Assembly (NCBI GenBank): GCA_903901425.1
Contig: CAIURC010000194.1
Coordinates: forward strand, 1-35,340
DNA length: 35,340 bases
Source: an uncultured Spartobacteria bacterium
GTDB lineage: Bacteria > Verrucomicrobiota > Verrucomicrobiia > Chthoniobacterales > Chthoniobacteraceae
Direction of reading: 5' to 3'
This document shows positions 16,678 through 25,305 of the stretch, one piece after another. The stretch's first letter is position 1; every line of letters begins with the position of its first letter. A program made the position numbers and the translations under genes. The notes beneath the pieces were generated by a model. The model did not search any database and was not told where the DNA came from. It worked only from the letters and a program-made list of their open reading frames with translations.

Positions 16678-17460
16678 TCATTGGGGAGCGGCAGCGGGCT
16701 TTGAAGGCAGAGATTCAAAGACAATGTCGTCATACCACGCGGTAAGAATTGTTTTACCGTCGCCGCCCACGCCAAGGCCAACGCTGGTTTTGGGGGCATC
16801 GCCGCAAAGTGTTGTGTAATTCAGGACAGGCTTATTGTTAATCAAGACACTCATTTCTTTCCCGCGGACTTCAACGGAGAGGGAGTGCCACTGGTCTGGA
16901 GCGGTCGAGGTTTTTTCGGTTTTGGCGTAGAAGAATTTACGGTTCCAAGTCCCTTTCCTTTTCAACTCCTGGGCTTCGGGAGAGTCCTTGGGATGTAGGA
17001 CGTCGTTGTCCGCTGCCACAACTCTGTCGGGCCTGATGTGCAAACTGACCACATTGAAAACTTTTTCGATGATGGGATTCGGGCCGCGGATTCCGATCGA
17101 CGCCATGCCTCCCGAGGGAATTTTGAAGCGGCAACTCAGTCGAACGTCCTGACCGGATACCGGTCTTGAGATACCGGATCCGTGTTTTTCCTCCGGGAAG
17201 TTCTGGCCGCGCAGGGTGCCGTCGACGATTTGCCACCATTCCGGCCTGGAATCTTTTCCTGACACAGCTTTTCCCAAGGGATTTCGGGCATCGATGCCGC
17301 TGGCGAGGAAGCCGTAGGGCGACCAGTATTTCGCGAAGGCCTCAGGATCGGAGAAGTCATCTCTCCAGTGAGACAGATCGGAGGGTTCCGCGTGGAGTAA
17401 TCCGGGGGAGAGGATCAGGAGAGCCACTTTGGCGAGCGATCGGGAGAGGATGGATTTCAT
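16678..17460 (-). CDS. DUF1080 (3-keto-disaccharide hydrolase-like) secreted protein
   Basis: 260 residues from the ATG at 17460 (MKSILSRSLAKVALLILSPG, signal peptide ending near HAEP). DUF1080 features are the opening HWRDDFSDP, WWQIVDGTLRGQN, the middle beta strands (RLSCRFKIPSGGMASIGIRG), WHSLSVEVRGKEMSVLINNKPV and WYDDIVFES near the end. This is a concanavalin-like jelly roll; some DUF1080 proteins hydrolyse 3-keto-glycosides, while many are only predicted. It lies 258 bases after the FAD oxidoreductase gene on the same strand. An oxidoreductase followed by a 3-keto-hydrolase-like protein would suit oxidative glycoside cleavage, but this is inference. Confidence 0.82.
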   Translation of the reverse strand: MKSILSRSLAKVALLILSPGLLHAEPSDLSHWRDDFSDPEAFAKYWSPYGFLASGIDARNPLGKAVSGKDSRPEWWQIVDGTLRGQNFPEEKHGSGISRPVSGQDVRLSCRFKIPSGGMASIGIRGPNPIIEKVFNVVSLHIRPDRVVAADNDVLHPKDSPEAQELKRKGTWNRKFFYAKTEKTSTAPDQWHSLSVEVRGKEMSVLINNKPVLNYTTLCGDAPKTSVGLGVGGDGKTILTAWYDDIVFESLPSKPAAAPQ

Positions 17461-17718
17461 GGGCAAACAAGGGGGCGTCTGGATTGAGAGGGCAATTCCA
17501 CCAAGGGAACAGCCCCGTGTGGGCACGGGTTCCTGTTATTCGGGTTTAATGGAGTCAGCCAGAGCTAACCCGCCGAGGGACCCAGGTCGGTGAGATAAGG
17601 CGATCCGAATGCCACTGGGGGGAGCGAGTTTTGAGGTAAATCGGAAATTTGAGGGTGGGCGTGCGCGGCGAGTGGAGAAGGCGGTTTTGTCGGGCAATCA
17701 GAACGCCCTTTCCCGGCT

Positions 17719-19098
17719 TTAGGCATCGGTGAAGGGACCGGCGCCGTTCTTGCCGAGGGCTTCCCGGACCTTCACGCCACTCAGCAGTGCGACGCTGGTT
17801 TTACTCTGGAGCGCTGTGGCGGCGGCGAACCCGGCGGCCTCGCCCATGGCCATGGCGGTTACGGTCACACGCGTGGAGGCATGGGCTCCCCGGGTGGCGC
17901 TGTGGCAGCGGCCGGCAACCAGAAGGTTTTCGATCTTTTGCGGAATGAGCGAACGGTAGGGAATGTCGTAGGGCTCGGGCTGGACTTTCTTGGGGTCAAA
18001 GTCGTTGGCGCTTCCGTCGACGGTTTTGTTCGGGTGCAGGTCGAGGTACCAGCAACCGGTGGCAATGGCGTCCTCGAAACGGCGCGACTGCATGAGGTCG
18101 TCCTCGCTGAGCACATGCAGTCCGACGATGCGTCTGGATTCGCGGACGCCAATCCAGGGATAGGCCTCCATGAAATAGGCGTCTTTGAAGGCTGGAACGT
18201 CGCGTTTCCACGCGGTGAACATGGCATGGGCATCCGCGCGGCCTTGCATTTCAGCGCGGCTTAAGTCCGCCGCATTGGTGGGGTCTGCGGGAACGCGGAC
18301 CCCATGGACGTAGACCTCATTTTTCCCGAAGAGAAACATGACCCCGGGGCCGTAGTAAAAAGGGAGGTCGCCGCGCGCTTGGGCTGCCTTCAGCGAGGCG
18401 CGACAGGCGCTTCCGACGGTGGCATCTGCAGCGACGTTATTGATGCGGAAGTGGAGCGTGAGCGGTTGGACTTCCTTGTTTTGTTCGAAGGGGACACCGG
18501 CCCATGCGGCCACATCCGCATCGCCAGTGCAGTCGATGACGACTTTGGGGCGGATGGTGACGAGGCCATCCTTGTTTGCGATGGTGACGGATTCGACGCG
18601 TCCGGAGGTGCTGTGCACATCACAGACAAAGCTGTTGAAGAGAACGCTCAGGTTGTCTTTCTCCGCCTGGAAAAGGCGATCGAGGAGCAGCTTGAATTCA
18701 AACGTGTTGGGGATGGTGGGGTTGTGCTTCGAAACGGTCCGGGCGTCTGGTGCGCACACGCCGGATTTGGACAGCATTTCAAGCGCCAGTCCGCGTACGA
18801 CGATGCGGTGGGTGGTGATGTGGGCGATTCCATCGAAGTAGGGGAGTCCCACGCTGGTGATGATCCCTCCGGCAAAAGGGGCTTTCTCGACGAGGAGCGT
18901 TTTGGCCCCGGCGCGAGCTGCAGCAAGGGCGGCGGCACTCCCGGCGCAGCCGCCGCCGCATACGAGGACATCCGTTTCAATCATGCGGGCGCCCTGCCGT
19001 GTGGAAGGCGCGCCGGAAGCCGCCAGAGGGACAGCGGCAGCGGCGGCGGAGGCTGCTTGGAGAAAGGTGCGTCGGGTGTGGGGCGTTGAGGGATTCAT
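17719..19098 (-). CDS. Secreted FAD-dependent oxidoreductase (FAD_oxidored family)
   Basis: 459 residues from the ATG at 19098. A twin-arginine-like signal (TRRTFLQAAS, R9-R10, then an alanine-rich stretch) is consistent with export of a folded cofactor protein. The FAD Rossmann motif is CGGGCAGSAAA (residues 47-57), with LLVEKAPFAGG following; PKVVIDCTGDADVAAWAGVPFE and the C-terminal LLVAGRCHSATRGAHASTRVT are typical of the FAD_oxidored (xanthan lyase-like annotation) family. The substrate is unknown. It begins 16 bases after the PSD1 cytochrome stop and is the third gene of the DUF1501-PSD1-FAD run. It could pass electrons to the cytochrome, but that is a guess from context. Confidence 0.92.
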   Translation of the reverse strand: MNPSTPHTRRTFLQAASAAAAAVPLAASGAPSTRQGARMIETDVLVCGGGCAGSAAALAAARAGAKTLLVEKAPFAGGIITSVGLPYFDGIAHITTHRIVVRGLALEMLSKSGVCAPDARTVSKHNPTIPNTFEFKLLLDRLFQAEKDNLSVLFNSFVCDVHSTSGRVESVTIANKDGLVTIRPKVVIDCTGDADVAAWAGVPFEQNKEVQPLTLHFRINNVAADATVGSACRASLKAAQARGDLPFYYGPGVMFLFGKNEVYVHGVRVPADPTNAADLSRAEMQGRADAHAMFTAWKRDVPAFKDAYFMEAYPWIGVRESRRIVGLHVLSEDDLMQSRRFEDAIATGCWYLDLHPNKTVDGSANDFDPKKVQPEPYDIPYRSLIPQKIENLLVAGRCHSATRGAHASTRVTVTAMAMGEAAGFAAATALQSKTSVALLSGVKVREALGKNGAGPFTDA

Positions 19099-19114
19099 AA
19101 GCTTTTTTTGGGAA

Positions 19115-22100
19115 TCAATTTTTGGACAGGGTTTCGTCCATGCACAGCAGCGTGCTTGCGAGGGTGGTGAGGGCAGCGAGATCTTGCCGATCGAGCGTTG
19201 GATCTGAGGGGCGATCGCCATTGGCGAGAAGAGCGGAAGCGCCTGCAGGGTCCCGTTTGTAGGACGCGAGATTCCGATCGAAGGCGGCTCGGAGAATGGC
19301 TAGTTGGGTGGGCGAAGGATGGCGGGAGAGGACCATTCGGAAACCGTATTTCAGGCGTTCATCCACGGTGGAGCCGCCCTCCGTCATCATCCGCTGCGCA
19401 AGAAAGCGTGAGGCTTCCAGATAGGTGACGTCGTTCATCAGATTGAGGGCTTGGAGAGGCGTGTTGCTGCGGGGGCGTTGAAGGGTGCAGGTCTCGCGGA
19501 AAGGCGTTCCGAAGGCGAGCATGGCGGGGTGGGGAATGCTGCGCTTCCAATAGGTGTAGAGGGTGCGCCGGTAGAGGGCCTCACCGTGATCTTGAATGTA
19601 GCGTTTGACTGTATCAGCACTCGTCGGAGCCAGAGTTTCGTAAATGCCCTCGGGATGATACGGGCGGACGGGCGGGCCACCGATTCTTGGAACCAGAAGT
19701 CCGCTGAGCGCGAGTGCCTGATCACGCAGCGTCTCGGCAGTGAGTCGAAAGCGCGGGCCCCGTGCGAGTAGCCGATTCTCCGGGTCTTTGGAGCCGATGG
19801 CCGTGGGGATGTGGGAGGTCTGCCGGTAAGTGGCACTGGTCACGATGAGGCGGACCATTTGTTTCACATCCCATCCGGTGCGAATGAACTCGCTGGCGAG
19901 CCAGTCGAGAAGCTCGGGATGGCTGGGGGCTTCGCCTTGGGCGCCAAAGTCCTCGCTCGTCTTCACCAGGCCGGAGCCAAAAAATTGCTGCCAGAGCCGA
20001 TTGACCGTGACGCGCGCGGTCAGAGGGTGTTCCGGGCTGACCAGCCACTCCGCCAGGCCGAGGCGGTTTTTTGGAAATTGAGCGGGCATTGGCGGGAGGA
20101 TCGCGGGTGTTGCGGGAAACACTTTTTCCCCCGGCTTGTCGTACGCGCCTCGAACCAAGATGAACGTGTCGCGGGGAGACGCCATCTCTTCCATCACCAT
20201 GCTCGCGGGGTACTGGAGGTCGAGTTCTTCGATCTGCTGAGTGGTGGCGAGGATTTTCTCATCGATCCCACGCAGCTCGGGCAGCGTGGCTTCGTAAGCA
20301 TCCTTGAGGAGTTTTTGTTCGTGGATCGTCCGGTTCTCCTCGGGCTTTTTTGCGAGGGTGAAGATCGATGTAGAAACCAGTTGAGCGGGGTCTTGGGAGG
20401 TTGCCTCGACATGCCAACGCACCCAGCCCGTGTTGGCCCGGGTTCCAACGGTAATCCGGAGTTTTGTCGCGAGGTCTTTGGCCTCCAGAGGCGTGTCCAG
20501 TCTGAAAACGAGACTCTCGCGCTTCCCGGATTTGAGGCGCAGGGGATGGGGCGCCCGGTTTCCTGTCTTCAAAAGCGGTTGGATGACTTTGATCGGAAGC
20601 GAGGTTTCGAATTCTGCCGGCCGGAGTTTTAAGGGCGTTTGAGTTTCCCCGTGAATCGCGGTCACGTCGAAACGGTGGATCCGGAAAGTCGCGTCCTCTC
20701 CATCGGGCTCTCCGACGAGGCGGATTGCGGTGATCGGCCCGTGAGTTGGAGCGGTGATGGCACTGAAACTCCAAAAGTCGTCCCCGACCTGGATGCCGGT
20801 TTTAACAGCTCCCTCGGCGAGTTCGGTTGGGAGTCCATGGTTTTCGACGGTTTGGAAGTGAAGGCGTTCCCAGGGAACGGTTTCGCTGCGCAGGTTTTGG
20901 ATCCACGAGCTGAAACCTGGGGATGGCTGGGAGAGGATCTGCTGGCGGCTTGCTTGAAGTTGGGCGAGATCGCTTTCGAGGGTGGATTTTTTGGAGTCGA
21001 GTTCGGGCACCGGCAGTTTGAGGACGGGGGGGGCACTGGCGTTGGGCTTGGCGGCCCGGTTGCCGGCGCCTTGTTCAGGCACATTGTGAAAAAAGGCCTT
21101 CAGGGAGTAGAAATCGCGCTGAGTGAAGGGGTCATACTTGTGGTCGTGGCAGCGACAGCAGTTGAACGTCTGACCGAGCCAGACCGCAGCGGTTGTTTCC
21201 ACGCGATCGGCGGCGTATTCAGCGAGGAACTCCTCCGGAATGATGCCGCCTTCCTCGTTGATCATGTGGTTGCGATTGAACCCGGTGGCGATGCGTTGGG
21301 ACAGGGTGGGGTTGGGAAGGAGGTCGCCCGCGAGTTGTTCGATCGTGAACTGATCGAAAGGTTGATTCTGGTTGAAGGCTTGGATGACCCAGTCCCGCCA
21401 TGGCCACATTTCGCGGTCGCGATCTACCTGATAGCCGTTGGTATCCGCGTAGCGAGCGGCATCCAGCCAAGGGAGAGCCATGTGTTCCCCGTAATGGGGG
21501 GAGGCCAGAAGGCGGTCCACTGCGGCCTCGTAGGCGTTGGGTGAGGAATCGGAGAGAAAGGCGTCCAGTTCTCTCAGGGTTGGCGGGAGGCCGGTCAGGT
21601 CGAGGGTAACCCGACGGAGGAGGGTTTCCTTGGATGCGGCCGGCGAGGGGGCAATGCCCTCGCGCTCCAGTCTTGCGAGAACGAATGGGTCGATCGGGTT
21701 CATGGGCCAGTCAGCGAGGCTGACCGACGGTGGGACGGCGCGTCGAATGGGCACAAAGGCCCAGTGCGGTTCATACTTCGCTCCACCTTCGATCCAGCGC
21801 CGTAGAACGTCTTTTTGTGCCGAAGTCAGCTTTTTGTGGGATTTGGGCGGAGGCATGACCTCCTCCGGGTCATCGGAGAGAATGCGGTTCCACGCTTCGG
21901 ATTTGGAGAGGTGGCCCGGGACAATCGCTCCGTTGGCTGTGGCGCCCTCGAAAGTGTCGAGGCGGAGGTCGGCTTTCCGATTCTTGGGGTCGAACCCGTG
22001 GCAGTAGAAGCAGTTGTCGGAGAGAATCGGGCGGATGTCTTGGTTGTAGGAGAGTTCGGCCGCATGGAGAGCGTTCGTCAGGAGCAGGGATCCCAGCAGG

Positions 22101-22117
22101 GAAAGCAGGCGGTTCAT
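19115..22117 (-). CDS. PSCyt1-PSCyt2-PSD1 cytochrome (DUF1549/DUF1553), copy 1
   Basis: 1000 residues with an N-terminal signal peptide (about 1-20). PSCyt1 haem site CFYCH (C36, C39, H40) opens the mature protein, with VMPPPKSHKKLT behind it. DUF1549 follows (HWAFVPIRR, PIDPFVLARLE, LRRVTLDLTGLPPT, WLDAARYADTNGYQVDR, PFDQFTIEQLAGDLLP) and contains the second haem site in CCRCHDHKYDP. A coiled-coil-prone and beta region fills about residues 370-660. DUF1553 is last (GLAEWLVSPEHPLTARVTVNRLWQ, FGAQGEAPSHPELLDWLA, SATYRQTS, DPENRLLARGPRFRL). It shares an ATGA overlap with the upstream DUF1501 gene. It should be an exported di-haem protein; function is unknown. Confidence 0.95.
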   Translation of the reverse strand: MNRLLSLLGSLLLTNALHAAELSYNQDIRPILSDNCFYCHGFDPKNRKADLRLDTFEGATANGAIVPGHLSKSEAWNRILSDDPEEVMPPPKSHKKLTSAQKDVLRRWIEGGAKYEPHWAFVPIRRAVPPSVSLADWPMNPIDPFVLARLEREGIAPSPAASKETLLRRVTLDLTGLPPTLRELDAFLSDSSPNAYEAAVDRLLASPHYGEHMALPWLDAARYADTNGYQVDRDREMWPWRDWVIQAFNQNQPFDQFTIEQLAGDLLPNPTLSQRIATGFNRNHMINEEGGIIPEEFLAEYAADRVETTAAVWLGQTFNCCRCHDHKYDPFTQRDFYSLKAFFHNVPEQGAGNRAAKPNASAPPVLKLPVPELDSKKSTLESDLAQLQASRQQILSQPSPGFSSWIQNLRSETVPWERLHFQTVENHGLPTELAEGAVKTGIQVGDDFWSFSAITAPTHGPITAIRLVGEPDGEDATFRIHRFDVTAIHGETQTPLKLRPAEFETSLPIKVIQPLLKTGNRAPHPLRLKSGKRESLVFRLDTPLEAKDLATKLRITVGTRANTGWVRWHVEATSQDPAQLVSTSIFTLAKKPEENRTIHEQKLLKDAYEATLPELRGIDEKILATTQQIEELDLQYPASMVMEEMASPRDTFILVRGAYDKPGEKVFPATPAILPPMPAQFPKNRLGLAEWLVSPEHPLTARVTVNRLWQQFFGSGLVKTSEDFGAQGEAPSHPELLDWLASEFIRTGWDVKQMVRLIVTSATYRQTSHIPTAIGSKDPENRLLARGPRFRLTAETLRDQALALSGLLVPRIGGPPVRPYHPEGIYETLAPTSADTVKRYIQDHGEALYRRTLYTYWKRSIPHPAMLAFGTPFRETCTLQRPRSNTPLQALNLMNDVTYLEASRFLAQRMMTEGGSTVDERLKYGFRMVLSRHPSPTQLAILRAAFDRNLASYKRDPAGASALLANGDRPSDPTLDRQDLAALTTLASTLLCMDETLSKN

Positions 22118-23538
22118 GCGAGGACCCCCTTTACGATTTCGCCATGGACGTCGGTGAGCCGATAGTCGCGTCCCTGGAAACGGTGAGTGAGGCGCGTGTG
22201 TTCGATGCCCAAGAGATGAAGGGCGGTGGCGTTGAGATCGTGGATGTGGACGGGGTCCCGGACGATGTTGTAGCTAAAATCGTCTGTCTCGCCGTGGACG
22301 TGTCCCTTCTGGATCCCTGCGCCAGCCATCCAGATGCTGAAGCACCGCGGATGGTGGTCCCGGCCGTAGTTGTCTTGGGTGAGCGTGCCCTGTGAGTAGG
22401 TGGTGCGACCGAACTCTCCGCCCCAGATGACGAGGGTATCCTCGAGCAGACCGCGTTCTTTGAGTTCTGCGAGGAGCGCTGCTGTCGGCTGATCGGTGTC
22501 GTAGCACTGGCTGCGAATGTCGCGGGGTAGATTGCCGTGCTGATCCCAGCCGCGGTGATAGAGTTGGATGAAGCGGACGCCCCGTTCTGCGAGGCGCCGG
22601 GCCATGAGGCAGTTGGCTGCGTAGGTGCCGGGTTTACGGGATTCGGGGCCGTAGGCATCGAAGGTGCGGGCGGGTTCGTTTGAAAGGTCGGCAAGCTCTG
22701 GAACCGCAGCCTGCATCCGGAAAGCCATCTCGAACTGGTCGATTCGATTGCGGGTTTCAGGGTCGTGATACTCACTGAGAGTGAGTGCATTGAGCTTGGC
22801 GAGGTCGTCGAGTTGGTGGCGGCGCAGGGTGCGTGAAATTCCGGGAGGATTGTTGAGGTATAGAACGGGATCCTTGGTGGGGGTAAAACGCACGCCCTGA
22901 TGGCGGGCCGGAAGAAAACCTGCTCCCCACATTCGTTCGTGAAGGGGCTGTGAGTTAACGTTGCCGGACGGGGTCGACACCAAGGCGACGAAGGTGGGGA
23001 GATTGTCGTTTTCGGAACCGAGTCCGTAGGAAACCCAGGCCCCAAAAGAGGGGCGTCCGCCAATCTGATGGCCGGTCTGGAGCAGGGTCATGGCCGGGTC
23101 GTGATTGATGGCCTCGGTGTGCATGGATCGGATCAGGCATAGCTCGTCAGCCCATTTGGCGGTGTGGGGAAGCAACTCGCTGAGGCTCATGCCGCACTGC
23201 CCGTGTGGGCTGAAGCGGAAGAGGCTGGGGGCGATTGGAAAACGCTTCTGTCCGGCGGTCATTCCGGTGAGCCGTTGCTCGCCACGCACCGAGGGTGGCA
23301 GGTCTTGGTTAAAAAGAGGGCTGAGAGCCGGCTTGGGATCGAACAAATCGAGTTGGGAGGGGGCCCCGCTTTGGGTCAGCCAAAGGATACGTTTGGCCTT
23401 TGGGGGGAAGTGGAGGCCTCGGGTCTCGCGAGAAGGCGGAACGGCACGGGCGTGAGGTTGGAGAAGGGTGGCAAGGGCGATGCCTCCGAGACCGTGGGTG
23501 GCGCGAATCAGAAAGGTTTTTCGATCGACCCGATTCAT
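22114..23538 (-). CDS. DUF1501 secreted protein, SQLD subgroup
   Basis: 474 residues. The export signal starts VDRKTFLIRATHGLGG (a twin-arginine-like pattern with only R-K). DUF1501 marks include KAKRILWLTQSGAPSQLDLFDPKP, HGQCGMSLSELLPHTAKWADELCLIRSMHTEAINHD, GRPSFGAWVSYGLGSEN, LAERGVRFIQLYHRGWDQHGNL, IWGGEFGRTTYSQG and GRDHHPRCFSIWMAGAGIQKG. The fold belongs to the alkaline phosphatase/sulfatase clan, but the usual Ser/Cys nucleophile is not evident. Here SQLD replaces the SHVD seen in the other two copies. It precedes PSD1 copy 1 with a 4-base ATGA overlap, which argues for stoichiometric production. Role unknown. Confidence 0.94.
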   Translation of the reverse strand: MNRVDRKTFLIRATHGLGGIALATLLQPHARAVPPSRETRGLHFPPKAKRILWLTQSGAPSQLDLFDPKPALSPLFNQDLPPSVRGEQRLTGMTAGQKRFPIAPSLFRFSPHGQCGMSLSELLPHTAKWADELCLIRSMHTEAINHDPAMTLLQTGHQIGGRPSFGAWVSYGLGSENDNLPTFVALVSTPSGNVNSQPLHERMWGAGFLPARHQGVRFTPTKDPVLYLNNPPGISRTLRRHQLDDLAKLNALTLSEYHDPETRNRIDQFEMAFRMQAAVPELADLSNEPARTFDAYGPESRKPGTYAANCLMARRLAERGVRFIQLYHRGWDQHGNLPRDIRSQCYDTDQPTAALLAELKERGLLEDTLVIWGGEFGRTTYSQGTLTQDNYGRDHHPRCFSIWMAGAGIQKGHVHGETDDFSYNIVRDPVHIHDLNATALHLLGIEHTRLTHRFQGRDYRLTDVHGEIVKGVLA

Positions 23539-23882
23539 GGTGACGAGGGGGGACTCTGGTTGATGAGCGTTCTCTCCTGAGGGGGCAGATGAGTGTGGGA
23601 ACAGCTCCTGTTCTTAGCAGGAAACGGGATTCTCTGTGACGACAAAATCTATGCGAAAAGCGACGCCTCTGGTCACCTGCACGGGATTCTGACCTGCTTC
23701 TGCTGCCAGACCACACATGCGTTAACCGAGGCACTCAACGGAACGACTGTGGGACTCAAGCCTTTCGCCTAGGGCTTTTGCTGGTTCAAGAGCTGCCGGA
23801 ATGGCTTCGGTTTTTTACGGGCGCCTCGATCTCCGCCCAATCTAATCCGTGCAGGGTTTTTTCTGCCCGTGTTCGTGCTTCC
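23539..23882. other. Intergenic region before the DUF1501 operon
   Basis: 344 bases between the ATPase stop and the DUF1501 start hold no credible gene. One - strand frame crosses the ATPase 3' end in another register and is probably spurious. The promoter for the 23538-16678 run should lie here; I could not assign -35/-10 boxes. Confidence 0.5.
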
Positions 23883-25028
23883 TTACGGAAGCCAGCCCGG
23901 ATTTCTGTCCAACGAGATGCACCGTATTCCGGCGGAATGGTGCAGGGATTCGCCCCCCTGTCCAACCACCCAGCCCTGGGTCGCGCCCGTGTCTTTGAGA
24001 ACGGTCTCCAGCAGGCGGGCGTCATGCGGGTTCGTGCCGCTGTTGGCCTTGATTTCCACCACAATTTTTTCGTTGCCCCGGTCCAGGATCAGATCCGCCT
24101 CCTGGCCGGTGGCTGTCCGCCAGAAAAAGAATTGGGTAAAGGGATGCGCGATCCGTTCCCGGCGGATCAGATCTTCCACAACGAATCCCTCCCAGCTTGC
24201 TCCCCGGCACGGGTGGTTGTGGAGTTCCTCCAGGGTGGAAATGTTGAGGAGGTGATGGAGCAGGCCGGTATCGCGGACAAAAACCCTCGGTGCTTTGACG
24301 AGCCGTTTCCGGATATTGCAGAAGTAGGGGGGGAGACGGCGGATGAGAAAGACGCCCTCAAGAAGGTCGAGTCCGTGCTGGACCGTGTGGTAGCTCACAC
24401 CGAGTGCGTTGCCGAGGGCTGAGAGATTCAAAAGCCCGCCCTGTTGGGCGGCCAGCATGGTGAGCAGCCTCCGGAGAAACAACGCGTCGGGGCGGAATCC
24501 GTAGGCCGCCAAGTCGCGCTGGAGCACGGTGCTCAGATACGGTTCCCACCAGGTGCGAAAGTTGCTGCGGAGAGCCTCTGGAAAGCCCCCTGCAAGCCAG
24601 TGGGTCGCCACATCGAGTCCGGTCTCCAGAGGGGTCAGCGGATCAAGTTCGACCAACCCGACCCGGCCAGCCAGCGACTCTGAAACCCCACGGATGAGGG
24701 CCGGCTGGGCGGACCCCAAAATGCAGAAGTGACACCTCCGGTCGTCCCGTCGCGAGTCGATTGCGCCCCGGAGTGCCGAGAACAGGGTGGGAACGGTCTG
24801 GGCTTCATCCAGAATGGTCATGGTCCCTAGCAATGCGAGTTCATGAGCGGGATCTTCGGTGAACCTGAGATGGAGCAGGGGGGATTCGACGTCCCGGTAG
24901 ACAGCCTCAGGGAAGGAAGAGCGTGCGAGGGTGGTTTTGCCGACCTGCCGCGGGCCCACGACGACGACGGCGGGGAACTGGCGTGCGAGGAGTTGCAGGG
25001 GGCGTTCGGCCAAGCGGGGCCAGATCAT
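23883..25028 (-). CDS. AAA_14/DUF4143-type ATPase
   Basis: 381 residues, typical length. Walker A is GPRQVGKTT (25-33) and Walker B ends LDEAQ (73-77), followed by an ILGSAQPALIRGVSESLAGR sensor-like segment. DUF4143 covers the C-terminal half (WLAGGFPEAL, YLSTVLQRDL, LNLSALGNALGVSYHTVQHGLDLLEGVFLIRRLPPY) and ends with a PD-(D/E)xK-like stretch (GQEADLILDRG, VVEIKAN). No signal peptide; cytoplasmic. Such ATPases are widespread, often patchily distributed and of unknown function, and some are suspected of nucleic-acid or toxin roles. It is unrelated to its secreted neighbours and may be a separately acquired gene. Confidence 0.93.
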   Translation of the reverse strand: MIWPRLAERPLQLLARQFPAVVVVGPRQVGKTTLARSSFPEAVYRDVESPLLHLRFTEDPAHELALLGTMTILDEAQTVPTLFSALRGAIDSRRDDRRCHFCILGSAQPALIRGVSESLAGRVGLVELDPLTPLETGLDVATHWLAGGFPEALRSNFRTWWEPYLSTVLQRDLAAYGFRPDALFLRRLLTMLAAQQGGLLNLSALGNALGVSYHTVQHGLDLLEGVFLIRRLPPYFCNIRKRLVKAPRVFVRDTGLLHHLLNISTLEELHNHPCRGASWEGFVVEDLIRRERIAHPFTQFFFWRTATGQEADLILDRGNEKIVVEIKANSGTNPHDARLLETVLKDTGATQGWVVGQGGESLHHSAGIRCISLDRNPGWLP

Positions 25029-25305
25029 TTTTTCATTTAAGAAGGCTGGCTTCTAATTTGCAAGACGTTCGCCTCTCGGTTGATGCTTCCCCCCCCCAGA
25101 GCACCCTCTCGATTTCCAGGGCGGCAAACCTGAAAAAGTGGCGTCCCGATGACATGTGATACCGCAGTACGCGGAAATTTCCGGGACCGAGGCGGTCCGA
25201 GGAAAAAGACATGGATCCCCTTCCAGCCACCACAAGGACGCCTGAGACGTTCACGCGCAACCGCAAGGCTTCCGGCGCCCCGGCCAACGTCCTCTGGCTA
25301 CTGCG
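25029..25305. other. Intergenic gap upstream of ATPase
   Basis: 277 bases contain an 84-codon - strand frame (25033-25287) that ends 4 bases before the ATPase ATG. Its product resembles nothing I recognise and codon use is mixed, so I do not call it a gene. Confidence 0.4.

Noticed and set aside
23786-24064. 92-codon - strand frame overlapping the ATPase 3' end, possible frameshifted C-terminus
   Set aside because: The ATPase frame already reaches a normal DUF4143 end after its nuclease-like motif; the other frame lacks a family match.
25033-25287. 84-codon - strand gene just before the ATPase
   Set aside because: No family resemblance, mixed codon use and no start signal; only its position beside the ATPase speaks for it.
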